Below the pieces are notes generated by a model. It had not been told where the DNA came from. It did no database searches and saw only the letters and a program-made list of their open reading frames with translations. From the NCBI GenBank assembly GCA_937996625.1, contig CALKVA010000021.1:1-24333 (forward strand): DNA of 24,333 nt. The letters are read 5' to 3'. Position numbers and translations under genes: made by a program. Source of the stretch: UBA5951 sp009936885 (GTDB taxonomy: Bacteria > Pseudomonadota > Alphaproteobacteria > Puniceispirillales > Puniceispirillaceae). Below, in pieces: positions 14,052 to 22,611 of this stretch; positions within the stretch are counted from its first letter, which is position 1; every line of letters begins with the position of its first letter.

Positions 14052-15312
14052 ATGAACGCGAACTCTAATGATAAAATTCCACTTGCGGAGAAGAAGCGGC
14101 CTACGTCTCTAATGGGTGTTATAAGACAGCCGTAACTAACTTCGCTTCTGCTATCTCAGTTAGAATCAGGCTCGTTTATCTTTTTGGGGCCTCCTGGTTC
14201 TGGCAAAACAACTATCCTCAGAATATTAGGCACTAAGTCTAGCCAAGAATTTGTAAATTTATCAGCTGTGCTAGACGGGGTCTCAGAGATACGTAAAATT
14301 TATGAGCGTGCCCGTTCGGTCACACAAAATTATACACTATACTGGTGTTTATAGATGAGATTCAGCGATTTAATAAAGCGCAGCAAGATGCACTGCTGCC
14401 AGCAATAGAGGATTGCTCTATTTGGCTTATTGGTGCGATAACTGAAAACCCGTCCTTTGCATTAAATTCAGCATTATTATCACGCACGCAGGTAGTTGTT
14501 TTAAGTGCGCTTAATGCGTCTGCTGTTAAGGCTATTTTGCGTGCAATGGTGTTTTTGGAAGAGCCAATGCAGTTAGATGAGGCAACACAATCCTTGCTGG
14601 TTGAATTATCAGACGGTGATGTAAGGTATTTATTAAATATGGTTCAATTGTTGGTTGCTCATAAAAAGGAGCGAAATTGGATACGTGATAAGGTTACTGA
14701 GTTTCTATCTAAAAGGTCCCTGCACTATGACAAGCAAGGAGATCATTATTTTAACTTAATATCAGCGCTTCATAAATTTTTGTGAGCGTCTGACTGTGAT
14801 GCTTCTTTATATTGGTTAGCTAGAATGCTTCCTGGGGGATCCGCATTATTTATTGCGGCGGCTTGTTCGCTTTGCAGCAGAAGATATAGGGCTATCAGAC
14901 CGGCAATCAGTTGGAATTGCTATATCTGCTTGGCAGTCATATGAGTGTATTGGAAGCCCTTAAGGAGAGTTGCATATAACAGAGCTAGTTATTTTTCTTG
15001 CCACTTCCCCTAATTCAAACTCAGTCTATACAGCATGGAAAAAAAGCGATGGATACTGCTAAAACAACTGGTAGTTTGTCGCCTCCAAAATCTCTTCTAA
15101 ACGCATCCAATTCTCTAATGAAAGGGCTTGTTTATGGAAAAAACTACTCATACGACTATGATAGTGCTGATGCCTTTTCAGGACAGAATTGTTTTCCAGA
15201 TGAGATGCAGCGTGTTAAGCTATAATACCATAATGAGCGTGGCTTTGAACGGGAAATAAGCAAACGGCTTTCATATTGGGATAAATTACGCTCCAAGATT
15301 ACGTCAGAATAA
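14052..15312 (+). pseudogene. rarA: Replication-associated recombination ATPase RarA/MgsA, degraded
   Basis: Three frames together reconstruct a RarA-family AAA+ ATPase, which acts at stalled replication forks. Visible parts: PLAEKKRP, Walker A GPPGSGKTT, then NLSAVLDGVSEIR; Walker B region FIDEIQRFNKAQQDALLPAI; GAITENPSFALNSALLSR; NLISALHK; RRLVRFAAEDIGLSD; GSP-GELHITELVIFLATSP; and the end RGFEREISKRLSYWDKLR. In-frame stops are TAA 14133, TGA 14783, TAA 14961 and TAA 15223. Frame changes occur near 14338, at the G5 run 14834–14838 and at the A7 run 15039–15045. About eight residues between VIRQP and SLLLSQLES also seem missing. So many lesions of mixed kind make a functional product impossible and sequencing error unlikely. 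All neighbours are intact. Confidence 0.9.
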
Positions 15313-15319
15313 AAATAGT

Positions 15320-16201
15320 ATGAGTCCAGATTTTGAATTATTCATCGGTATAGACTGGTCTGGTGCCAAAGGCTCGTCACACCGAGGTATCGCTGTAAGT
15401 GAGGCTGAAGCTGGCCATTCCGTTCCGTCTATTATCCCTCCTCCTGAAGATGCGCGTAGCTGGTCTAGAACCAGAGTAATGGAGTATCTTATCAAAAGAA
15501 GCGGCGAGAGAAAAACACTTGCTGGAATTGATTTTGCTTTTTGCTACCCCTTTATAGATGAGAATACCTATTTTCCCGGTACACAAGATGCGCCTGCAAG
15601 CGCTAAAGAATTATGGGCACTTATTGATAGGATTAACGCGGATGCAACAGATTTGTATGGCGGCCTTATTTGGAAAAATCCTAAATTCGCCGCATATTAT
15701 AATGCCCCAGCTATTAAAGGGCATTTATTTCGCTCACGCAGGCGCCAAACAGAAATCGCAGCAAAGCCTATAAAATCGTCAAGTCCCACATTTAATTGTG
15801 TTGGTCCAGCTGGGGTAGGAACAGGCTCTCTCGCGGGGATGAGGATGTTGCATAAATTAGAAGGTCAGGCTTGTCGCTGGCCTATTGAAAAGAATACCGA
15901 TAATTCATTAACTTTGGTTGAGATTTTCCCCTCATTTTATTTTTCACTTGCTGGTGTTAGACCCATTAAGGGAAATCACGCGAGATTAGATATGCTGAAT
16001 AAAGCACTAGCATTTTTTGGGTCTAATTCTCTGCCAGATGGTTTTGTTGCCAAAGGACCTGATTTTGACGAGGCTGATGCACTTATCTCATCTGCTGCTA
16101 TAAGAGCTTTGGCAAGCAAGCCAGAAGTTTGGAGACTACCTTCCTGCTCTATTCAGGAGGGCTGGATATTTGGGGTGGAATACGCTAACAATTTGTTATG
16201 A
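15320..16201 (+). CDS. DUF429-like predicted RNase H-fold protein
   Basis: This 293-residue protein is intact and soluble-looking. I do not recognise a named gene, but it has the acidic pattern of an RNase H-type fold. The first strand is FIGIDWSGA with Asp12, a later strand is AGIDFAF with Asp71, VEIFPS carries Glu201, and FDEADALISSAA carries Asp250 and Asp253. This resembles the predicted nucleases grouped in DUF429, so a metal-dependent nuclease is possible but unproven. Pseudo-nuclease or nucleotide-binding roles cannot be excluded. It begins 7 bases after the rarA remnant and overlaps crcB by four bases (ATGA). Its upstream region has no strong ribosome-binding site. Confidence 0.6.
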   Translation: MSPDFELFIGIDWSGAKGSSHRGIAVSEAEAGHSVPSIIPPPEDARSWSRTRVMEYLIKRSGERKTLAGIDFAFCYPFIDENTYFPGTQDAPASAKELWALIDRINADATDLYGGLIWKNPKFAAYYNAPAIKGHLFRSRRRQTEIAAKPIKSSSPTFNCVGPAGVGTGSLAGMRMLHKLEGQACRWPIEKNTDNSLTLVEIFPSFYFSLAGVRPIKGNHARLDMLNKALAFFGSNSLPDGFVAKGPDFDEADALISSAAIRALASKPEVWRLPSCSIQEGWIFGVEYANNLL

Positions 16202-16581
16202 ATGCAACCTTATTCTTCGCAGTAGCCGGTGGAGGCGCATTTGGCTCGATTTTGCGTTATGCAAGGTTGTTATTTGTGACCAAAAACAGCGATATTCCTT
16301 CTTATTTTGCAACATTATTTGTAAATATAACAGGCTCTTTTGCGGCAGGCTGTATCGTTGCTCTTGTGTCTTCAACGATGTCTTTCCCAGAACCCGTTCG
16401 GGTATTTATTATGGTGGGGTTGCTTGGTAGCTTAACAACCTTTTCAACATTTTCTCTTGATAGTTATATACTTTTTAAACGTCAAGATTTTGCCATATTA
16501 GCTATTTATATAGGGGTGTCTGTAATTGTTTCGATATGTTTTTTTGCGCTTGGCTTTTGGGTATTAAAGATTGGTGAGTAG
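16198..16581 (+). CDS. crcB: Fluoride ion channel CrcB/FluC
   Basis: CrcB/FluC proteins are small four-helix membrane proteins that form dual-topology dimers and export fluoride. This 127-residue copy has four hydrophobic segments. Family motifs are the N-terminal GGGAFGSILRY, FVNITGSFAAG with the conserved Asn at residue 43, and GSLTTFSTFS at about 77–86, whose Phe and Thr residues line the fluoride path. The start overlaps the upstream gene by ATGA, so translation is probably coupled. No fluoride riboswitch is evident: the gene has no leader of its own. rluC follows after three bases. Confidence 0.92.
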   Translation: MNATLFFAVAGGGAFGSILRYARLLFVTKNSDIPSYFATLFVNITGSFAAGCIVALVSSTMSFPEPVRVFIMVGLLGSLTTFSTFSLDSYILFKRQDFAILAIYIGVSVIVSICFFALGFWVLKIGE

Positions 16582-16584
16582 AAT

Positions 16585-17568
16585 TTGGTTCATATAATTT
16601 CAATCACGCAAGATGATGACGAGGTGAGGCTTGACCGCGCTATCCGCAGGCAATTTCCATCTTTCAAGCAAGGTCAATTAGAAAAACTGCTAAGACAAGG
16701 TAGGATTCGCGTAGATTCACAAAAAGTAAAAGCAGGGACAAGAGTGCATTCTGGTCAGAAAATTGAGTTTGCATTCGACGTGCCGTCTTATCTTGCCGAG
16801 CAGCGAAGCCATATAACAGAGATTGTAGCTCCTAATATTTCAGACTCGGTAAAGAGAAAAGCTTTGCGCCAACTTGAAAGCTGGAGAATTGATGAAACAG
16901 ATGAATGGATGGCCCTAAATAAACCTGCTGGAATAGCAGTGCAGGGCGGTTCCGGCACGAAAAATCATATTGATCGTTTGTTGCAAGAAGGATATGGCGC
17001 TGAAAGACCCAAACTCGTTCACCGTATTGATAAAGATACGTCAGGCATTTTATTATTGGCAAAGAGCCAGAAATCAGCTCGTGATTTAACCGCCCTGTTT
17101 AAAGAGCAAGCTATCAGAAAAACATATCTTGCTTTTTGCATTGGCAACCCCAGCAACCCTAGTAAATCAGGGAAAATATCAGCGCCAATAGCAAAGTCCT
17201 CGCAAAAAGGCATTGAGAAAATGGCTGTTGATTCAGAACAAGGTCTCACAGCAATAACCCTGTTTGAGACTTTGTATAGTAATAATGGAATAAGTATGGT
17301 GTGTCTTCGCCCTTTAACAGGCAGAACCCATCAACTTCGAGTTCATATGGACAACCATGGAACACCTATCTTAGGGGATGGAAAATATGCCGGCCGAAAA
17401 GCGCATCCATCAGACGCATTTGCCAGAAAGATGCATCTTCATGCCCATTTTCTGAGCCTTCCAAATGGGCATCTTATAACAGCTGGAGTGCCAGAACATA
17501 TGCAATTAGCAGCAAGCATAATAGGGGCTTCCACTCCCTCGAACAACCAATTTTTCCTATCTAATTAA
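16585..17568 (+). CDS. rluC: RluC/RluD-family large-subunit rRNA pseudouridine synthase
   Basis: This 327-residue enzyme isomerises uridine in rRNA. An S4 RNA-binding domain is at about residues 11–60 (DEVRLDRAIRRQFPSF, LLRQGRIRVDSQKV). The catalytic domain contains HRIDKDTSGILLLAK, whose Asp149 is the expected nucleophile, and RPLTGRTHQLRVHM and GDGKYAG further on. The only usable start is TTG 16585, six bases after GGTGAG, because the S4 domain begins almost at once. The 50S target positions (RluC-like 955/2504/2580 in E. coli) are inferred from neighbourhood, not shown. A rluC after crcB and before a HAD phosphatase is a common alphaproteobacterial order. Confidence 0.88.
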   Translation: MVHIISITQDDDEVRLDRAIRRQFPSFKQGQLEKLLRQGRIRVDSQKVKAGTRVHSGQKIEFAFDVPSYLAEQRSHITEIVAPNISDSVKRKALRQLESWRIDETDEWMALNKPAGIAVQGGSGTKNHIDRLLQEGYGAERPKLVHRIDKDTSGILLLAKSQKSARDLTALFKEQAIRKTYLAFCIGNPSNPSKSGKISAPIAKSSQKGIEKMAVDSEQGLTAITLFETLYSNNGISMVCLRPLTGRTHQLRVHMDNHGTPILGDGKYAGRKAHPSDAFARKMHLHAHFLSLPNGHLITAGVPEHMQLAASIIGASTPSNNQFFLSN

Positions 17569-17585
17569 AAGGTTATATCTGTGTA

Positions 17586-18299
17586 ATGACGTCATTTGCG
17601 CCTTACCAAAAGCAAGCTCAAAAGCGGGAATTGAGGCTTGCATTGTTCGATTTTGACGGCACCTTATGTGATAGTGCTGAGCAGATTGCTAGTGCTATTA
17701 AAAAAGCAGGCCGTGATGTTGGATTGATGGATATTAATGATGAGCAAGCACGCCAATCAATCGGGCAGGGACTTTATCATTTAGCATTAACCCTATCCAA
17801 TAATGATAGTGATAAAGCTAGTGAATTAATTGATGCCTATAGACATAATTTTAGAACAGAAATGAATTCAGGAAATATTTATATCTCCCCATTATTTGAT
17901 GGGGTCAAGAAATGCCTTACCTCGCTGGTTGCAGCTGGCTGGCTAACAGGTATCGTAACAAATAAAGGAAGAAATGGTTTGAACCACCTCTTAGTGGCGC
18001 ATGAAATAGATGAATTGTTTGATGTAACCTACACGGTTGATGAAAAACAGCCTAAGCCTTCACCTGAAATGGCAATAGATGCTATGAAGGCGTGTGGCGT
18101 TGAGATTAAAAACACCGTGTTAATTGGAGATACAATTTATGATGCCCAATGCGCTGCAAATGCTGGCATTTCCTTTGTTGGCGTAAGTTGGGGCTATAAT
18201 AGTTCTGATATTCTTAGCCAAAATGGGGCGCGACTAATCGTAAATGACTTTGCCCAAATCCAGACAAGTCTGGACGATATTATCCCACAAATTGGTTGA
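17586..18299 (+). CDS. HAD-superfamily phosphatase, phosphoglycolate phosphatase-like
   Basis: The protein (237 residues) has all four HAD motifs: DFDGTLCDS with Asp22 and Asp24, Thr125 in IVTNKGR, Lys157 in KPSP, and GDTIYDAQCA with Asp182 and Asp186. A helical cap domain lies between motifs I and II (about 30–105), as in the Gph/PGP subfamily. It should dephosphorylate a small phosphorylated metabolite in the cytoplasm; the substrate cannot be told from sequence. It starts 17 bases after rluC with only a weak AAAAGG upstream. The first 15 residues are polar and precede the fold, so the start could be slightly later. Confidence 0.85.
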   Translation: MTSFAPYQKQAQKRELRLALFDFDGTLCDSAEQIASAIKKAGRDVGLMDINDEQARQSIGQGLYHLALTLSNNDSDKASELIDAYRHNFRTEMNSGNIYISPLFDGVKKCLTSLVAAGWLTGIVTNKGRNGLNHLLVAHEIDELFDVTYTVDEKQPKPSPEMAIDAMKACGVEIKNTVLIGDTIYDAQCAANAGISFVGVSWGYNSSDILSQNGARLIVNDFAQIQTSLDDIIPQIG

Positions 18300-18318
18300 A
18301 TTAAGCAGGAAATAGCCA

Positions 18319-19014
18319 GTGAAACGATTTTACGAAAAGGTTGATATCACACAAAGCGAGCGACGCTATCAGATCACGCTTGATAACAGCCCCTTGAAAA
18401 CACCCTTGAAATCAACATTGCAGTTACCAACAAGAAAACTTGCAGAAAAACTAGCTAAAGAATGGTCTGATGTTGAAATCGATATTATCCCAAATCAGAT
18501 GCCCTTTTTCTCACTCGCGGTTACAGCAATAGACAGTGTTGCTGCTCAAAAAACTGAATTATCAGAAGAGATGCAGCACTATATTATGAATGATTTGCTA
18601 TGTTATCGAGAATCAGAAGATCCAAAATTACAGGAACATCAGAATAAATCTTGGGATCCATGGTTATCTTGGGCAAATACCGAGTTTGAATTTGAATTTA
18701 AATTAGCAAAAGGTGTAATGCCTATTGACCAAGATCACCGTAATGCAACTCTGTTGAAGCAGGTGATTTCGCAAATGAATATTTGGACTTTTATGTGCTT
18801 TGTTCGGGCAACAATGCTTACTGGCTCTGCAATATTAGCACTAGCTTTTATAAGAAAACAGGTAACGCCAGATACCCTTTTCTCCGTTGCCTATCTAGAT
18901 GAGTTATACCAAAACTCTAGGTGGGGAGAAGATGATGAATCCAAGGCTAGGCATGTTGCGGTAAAAAATGAATTGCATGATTTATCAGAATTTTTCACAC
19001 TAGCTGAACTATGA
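18319..19014 (+). CDS. ATP12 family F1-ATPase assembly chaperone
   Basis: ATP12 proteins bind the alpha subunit of F1 ATP synthase before hexamer assembly; they occur in mitochondria and alphaproteobacteria. The copy is 231 residues and begins KRFYEKVDI like the family. Later motifs are NDLLCYR (91–97), WDPWLSWA (about 112–119), KGVMP, LTGSAILALA and YLDELYQNSRWGEDDE (about 192–207), where the WGED stretch is diagnostic. The start is GTG 18319, with AGGAAAT upstream. It is 19 bases after the HAD gene and 44 before pccB, so it probably ends or continues the same transcript. Confidence 0.9.
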   Translation: MKRFYEKVDITQSERRYQITLDNSPLKTPLKSTLQLPTRKLAEKLAKEWSDVEIDIIPNQMPFFSLAVTAIDSVAAQKTELSEEMQHYIMNDLLCYRESEDPKLQEHQNKSWDPWLSWANTEFEFEFKLAKGVMPIDQDHRNATLLKQVISQMNIWTFMCFVRATMLTGSAILALAFIRKQVTPDTLFSVAYLDELYQNSRWGEDDESKARHVAVKNELHDLSEFFTLAEL

Positions 19015-19058
19015 ACAGCATATATCTCTTAAGCAATTAAAATCTAAGGAGCTTATTT

Positions 19059-20591
19059 GTGCAGACAAATACCGAAATGCTAGAACAAAAACGTGCCGAA
19101 GCCCGACTTGGGGGCGGACAGGCTAGAATTGATAAACAGCATGCCAAAGGAAAACTAACCGCAAGAGAGCGAATAGCGCTATTGGTGGATCCTGATAGCT
19201 TTGAAGAATGGGATATGTTTGTGGAGCATAGATGTATTGATTTTGACATGGAAGAACATAAAATTCCAGGAGATGGAGTTGTAACCGGTAATGGGTTGAT
19301 AAATGGACGCCCTGTATTTGTATATTCGCAGGATTTTACTGTGTTTGGGGGCTCATTATCAGAAACACATGCAGCAAAAATTTGCAAAGTAATGGACCAA
19401 GCAATTAAACTTGGTTTGCCTGTTATTGGCATTAATGATTCTGGGGGTGCCCGAATACAAGAAGGCGTTGCATCTCTTGGAGGCTATGCAGAAGTCTTCC
19501 AACGAAATGTTCTGGCATCTGGCGTTATTCCTCAGATTTCCCTAATTATGGGGCCATGTGCTGGTGGTGCGGTATACTCACCTGCAATTACAGATTTTAT
19601 ATTCATGGTTGAAAACTCGTCTTATATGTTTGTAACAGGACCTGATGTGGTAAAAACGGTCACTCATGAAGATTTAACAGCCGCTGAGTTAGGCGGTGCA
19701 GAGATGCACGCAAAAACATCTGGCGTTAGCCATGGCCGATTTGATAATGACTTAGAGTTATTGGTAAATACCCGTAGGTTAATGGGCTTCTTGCCGCTTT
19801 CTAATGCTGGCCCATTACCCATTATAGAGTGTGATGACCCTATCGATAGACAGTCCGAGACGCTTGCGAATATTGTGCCTGAAAATCCAAATATGCCGTA
19901 TGATATGAAGCATGTCATCTTGGAGATTATAGATGATCAGGAATTTTTCGAAATCCATGCTGATTACGCGAAAAATATCATCGTCGGCTTCGCTAGAATA
20001 AATGGCATGCCAATAGGCATAGTTGCAAACCAACCATTGGTTTTAGCAGGGTGCCTTGATTCTAATTCATCTCGAAAAGCTGCGCGATTTGTTCGGTTTT
20101 GTGATGCCTTTGATATTCCAATTCTAACCTTAGTGGATGTACCAGGGTTTATGCCAGGACTCGCACAAGAGACCGGCGGTATTATCAGCCATGGCGCAAA
20201 GTTATTATTTGCCTTTGCAGAAGCAACAGTTCCAAAAGTCAGTTTAATTACTAGAAAAGCATATGGGGGTGCCTATGATGTAATGGCATCCAAGCATTTG
20301 CGAGGTGATGTCAATTACGCATGGCCAAATGCAGAAATAGCTGTAATGGGTCCTGAGGGTGCGGCAAGAATTATTTTTCGGGATGTGTCTGATAATCCTG
20401 AGCTATTAGAGAAGAAAACTCAGAATTATCGCGAGAAATTTGCAAATCCATTTGTCGCCGCGTCTAGAGGATATTTAGATGATATTATTAGACCCGTTAA
20501 TACGCGTCGTCGTATTGTCAATGCGTTTGAGATATTAAAGCGTAAGCAGCTTAAAAACCCACCGCGCAAGCATGATAACCTTCCTCTTTAA
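19059..20591 (+). CDS. pccB: Acyl-CoA carboxylase beta subunit, probably propionyl-CoA carboxylase
   Basis: The beta subunit transfers the carboxyl group from biotin to an acyl-CoA, here probably propionyl-CoA to methylmalonyl-CoA. The 510-residue protein has both crotonase-like domains. The acyl-CoA side shows DSGGARIQEGVASLGG and MGPCAGGAVYSP (164–175). The biotin side shows VPGFMPG and KAYGGAYDVMASKHL. Asp407 in GGAYD aligns by motif with Asp422 of Streptomyces PccB, reported to favour propionyl-CoA; the alignment is my inference. The start is GTG 19059, seven bases after AAGGAG. pccA follows after 16 bases, so the two subunits are co-expressed. Methylcrotonyl- or acetyl-CoA carboxylase beta subunits are less likely. 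Confidence 0.9.
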   Translation: MQTNTEMLEQKRAEARLGGGQARIDKQHAKGKLTARERIALLVDPDSFEEWDMFVEHRCIDFDMEEHKIPGDGVVTGNGLINGRPVFVYSQDFTVFGGSLSETHAAKICKVMDQAIKLGLPVIGINDSGGARIQEGVASLGGYAEVFQRNVLASGVIPQISLIMGPCAGGAVYSPAITDFIFMVENSSYMFVTGPDVVKTVTHEDLTAAELGGAEMHAKTSGVSHGRFDNDLELLVNTRRLMGFLPLSNAGPLPIIECDDPIDRQSETLANIVPENPNMPYDMKHVILEIIDDQEFFEIHADYAKNIIVGFARINGMPIGIVANQPLVLAGCLDSNSSRKAARFVRFCDAFDIPILTLVDVPGFMPGLAQETGGIISHGAKLLFAFAEATVPKVSLITRKAYGGAYDVMASKHLRGDVNYAWPNAEIAVMGPEGAARIIFRDVSDNPELLEKKTQNYREKFANPFVAASRGYLDDIIRPVNTRRRIVNAFEILKRKQLKNPPRKHDNLPL

Positions 20592-20607
20592 ATTGGAGAT
20601 AAGCTAG

Positions 20608-22584
20608 ATGAGCTTCGTCTTTAAAAAAATTCTGGTGGCCAACAGAGGTGAGATTGCCTGCCGAATTATCAGAACTGCCCATGATATGGGTATCAAAGTT
20701 GTTGCGATATATTCTGATTCAGATAAGCATGCAAAGCACGTCAAAATGGCAGATGAAGCGGTGCATGTTGGCCAGTCACCATCTGCAAAAAGTTATTTGC
20801 TGATTGACAAAATTATTGAGGTGGCAAAGCAGACCTCCTCACAGGCTATTCATCCAGGTTATGGATTTTTATCAGAAAATGCTGAGTTTGTTAGAGCAGT
20901 TGAAGCGGCAGGAATTGTTTTTATAGGTCCTGATGCTCATGCCATGAAAATGATGGGCGATAAAATCACCTCTAAAAAGCTGGCCAAAGAAGCAGGTGTC
21001 TCTATTGTTCCTGGTAGTAAAGGAGCGGTTACTGATTTTACCGAAGCAAAGGCTGAATCTGCCAGAATTGGTTATCCCGTCATGATAAAAGCTTCTTCTG
21101 GCGGCGGCGGAAAGGGAATGCGTGTTGTCGGCGACGAGGCTGAACTTCAATCAGCAATGCAGGCGGCAATGAATGAAGCCCGCTCTTCTTTCGGGGATGA
21201 CCGGGTTTTCATAGAAAAATTTGTCCAGCAACCCCGACATATTGAGATTCAAATATTAGCGGATACGCATGGTAATATTATTTTTCTTGGTGAGCGTGAA
21301 TGCTCCATTCAAAGACGGCATCAGAAAGTCATCGAAGAGGCGCCATCATGCCTGCTATCGCAAAAAACACGCGAAGCAATGGGGCAGCAGGCAATCGCTC
21401 TTGCTAGAGCTGTGAATTACAGGTCTGCAGGAACAGTTGAATTTATCGTGGGGGCGGATGAAGATTTTTATTTTCTAGAAATGAATACACGCTTACAGGT
21501 AGAACATCCCGTTACAGAATTAGTGCATGATGTAGATCTTGTCTCTCTTATGATAAAGATCGCCGCTGGTGAGAGGCTTGAATTAACCCAAGAAGAAGTC
21601 AAAGCGCATGGATGGGCAGTAGAGGCTCGCATTTATGCAGAAGATTCCACCCGTGGATTTCTTCCTTCAATTGGACAATTGCGCAGATATGTGGAACCTG
21701 AAATTGAAGCGGTAAGAATAGATTCTGGCGTGGTTGAGGGCAGTCATATCGCAATGTTTTATGATCCAATGATTGCTAAAATAATTGCACATGGCAAAGA
21801 CAGGCAAACAGCTATTAGTGAATTGTCACACGCACTAGATAGGTATCAAATAAACGGTGTGGAGACTAATATTCAGTTTTTGAATGCTATCTTGTCAGAT
21901 AAAGATTTTATTGCAGGAGATATCACAACTGCTTTTATAGATGAAAAATTTGACGGTAAGTTTGTCCCGCTAGAGCCCATGGGAGAGATTAAAACATTAC
22001 TTATTGCGTTAGCTGCTGGTATTATGCCTCAGTTTGTGAAGCAGAAAAATAGCCAGCAACAGGGCAAAAGCTCTTATTTATTGCTGGTTCAAGAAACGGA
22101 AAATTATTTATTTGACTGGCAAATGGTAGAGGGTGATGCGGTTGTCACGATTGATGAAGCGCAATTCACCATCTCTGGCTCTGTTCAAAAGTCTATGAGT
22201 ATTTTTACCGGCAGTGTGAGCGGACATCAGCTTGCTGTCAAAATAGAACGTGATTATCACCATCTGCGTCTAACCACAGCTTCCTATCAATTAAGGGCGC
22301 GTTTATTGCCAGCAGTTGCACAACATGTAATTGAATATATGCCAGAACAAACTTCTCTTTCAGGTCTTCTAAAAGTATCTGCACCAATGCCTGGCTTGCT
22401 TACCAAGTTGCGGGTATCAGAGGGTGATACTCTGTTTTCAGGTCAGGAAGTCGCAATAATGGAGGCGATGAAGATGGAAAATAGTCTTAGATGTGAAATT
22501 GACTGCGTTGTTGGCGTTATTCATGCTAGGGAGGGTGATTTACTAAATGTGGATGATTTGATTATATCATTGAAAGAAAAATAA
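20608..22584 (+). CDS. pccA: Acyl-CoA carboxylase alpha subunit with biotin carboxylase and biotin carrier domains
   Basis: The alpha subunit carboxylates biotin with ATP and bicarbonate and carries it to PccB. The first 450 residues are the biotin carboxylase domain: KILVANRGEIACRIIRTA, HPGYGFLSENAEF, the ATP-grasp loop KASSGGGGKGMRV, RRHQKVIEEAPS and EMNTRLQVEHPVTE. A linker domain follows that should contact PccB (about 450–580). The C-terminal biotinyl domain has APMPG and EAMKMEN with the acceptor Lys622, 36 residues from the end, the usual distance. At 658 residues it matches PccA. The ATG has GGAGAT upstream. Confidence 0.92.
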   Translation: MSFVFKKILVANRGEIACRIIRTAHDMGIKVVAIYSDSDKHAKHVKMADEAVHVGQSPSAKSYLLIDKIIEVAKQTSSQAIHPGYGFLSENAEFVRAVEAAGIVFIGPDAHAMKMMGDKITSKKLAKEAGVSIVPGSKGAVTDFTEAKAESARIGYPVMIKASSGGGGKGMRVVGDEAELQSAMQAAMNEARSSFGDDRVFIEKFVQQPRHIEIQILADTHGNIIFLGERECSIQRRHQKVIEEAPSCLLSQKTREAMGQQAIALARAVNYRSAGTVEFIVGADEDFYFLEMNTRLQVEHPVTELVHDVDLVSLMIKIAAGERLELTQEEVKAHGWAVEARIYAEDSTRGFLPSIGQLRRYVEPEIEAVRIDSGVVEGSHIAMFYDPMIAKIIAHGKDRQTAISELSHALDRYQINGVETNIQFLNAILSDKDFIAGDITTAFIDEKFDGKFVPLEPMGEIKTLLIALAAGIMPQFVKQKNSQQQGKSSYLLLVQETENYLFDWQMVEGDAVVTIDEAQFTISGSVQKSMSIFTGSVSGHQLAVKIERDYHHLRLTTASYQLRARLLPAVAQHVIEYMPEQTSLSGLLKVSAPMPGLLTKLRVSEGDTLFSGQEVAIMEAMKMENSLRCEIDCVVGVIHAREGDLLNVDDLIISLKEK

Positions 22585-22611
22585 GAATCTACATTTGGTA
22601 GTCTTGGATTG

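Noticed and set aside
14345..14785. Treating the central RarA fragment as a separate short functional gene
   Set aside because: It begins in the Walker B strand without Walker A, and sequence on both sides continues the same protein in other frames, so it is a piece of a pseudogene.
14834..15045. Explaining the rarA frame changes as sequencing error only
   Set aside because: Two are in homopolymers and could be errors alone, but four in-frame stops and an apparent deletion cannot be explained that way, and no other gene in the window is broken.
16190..16200. A fluoride riboswitch controlling crcB
   Set aside because: crcB overlaps the upstream gene by four bases and has no untranslated leader in which such a structure could sit.
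16170..16430. Alternate-frame 86-codon open frame over the start of crcB
   Set aside because: The crcB frame has all family motifs and a coupled start; the other frame encodes a cysteine-rich sequence without support.
17301..17564. 87-codon alternate frame within the end of rluC
   Set aside because: It lies fully within a recognised pseudouridine synthase domain and has no start signal.
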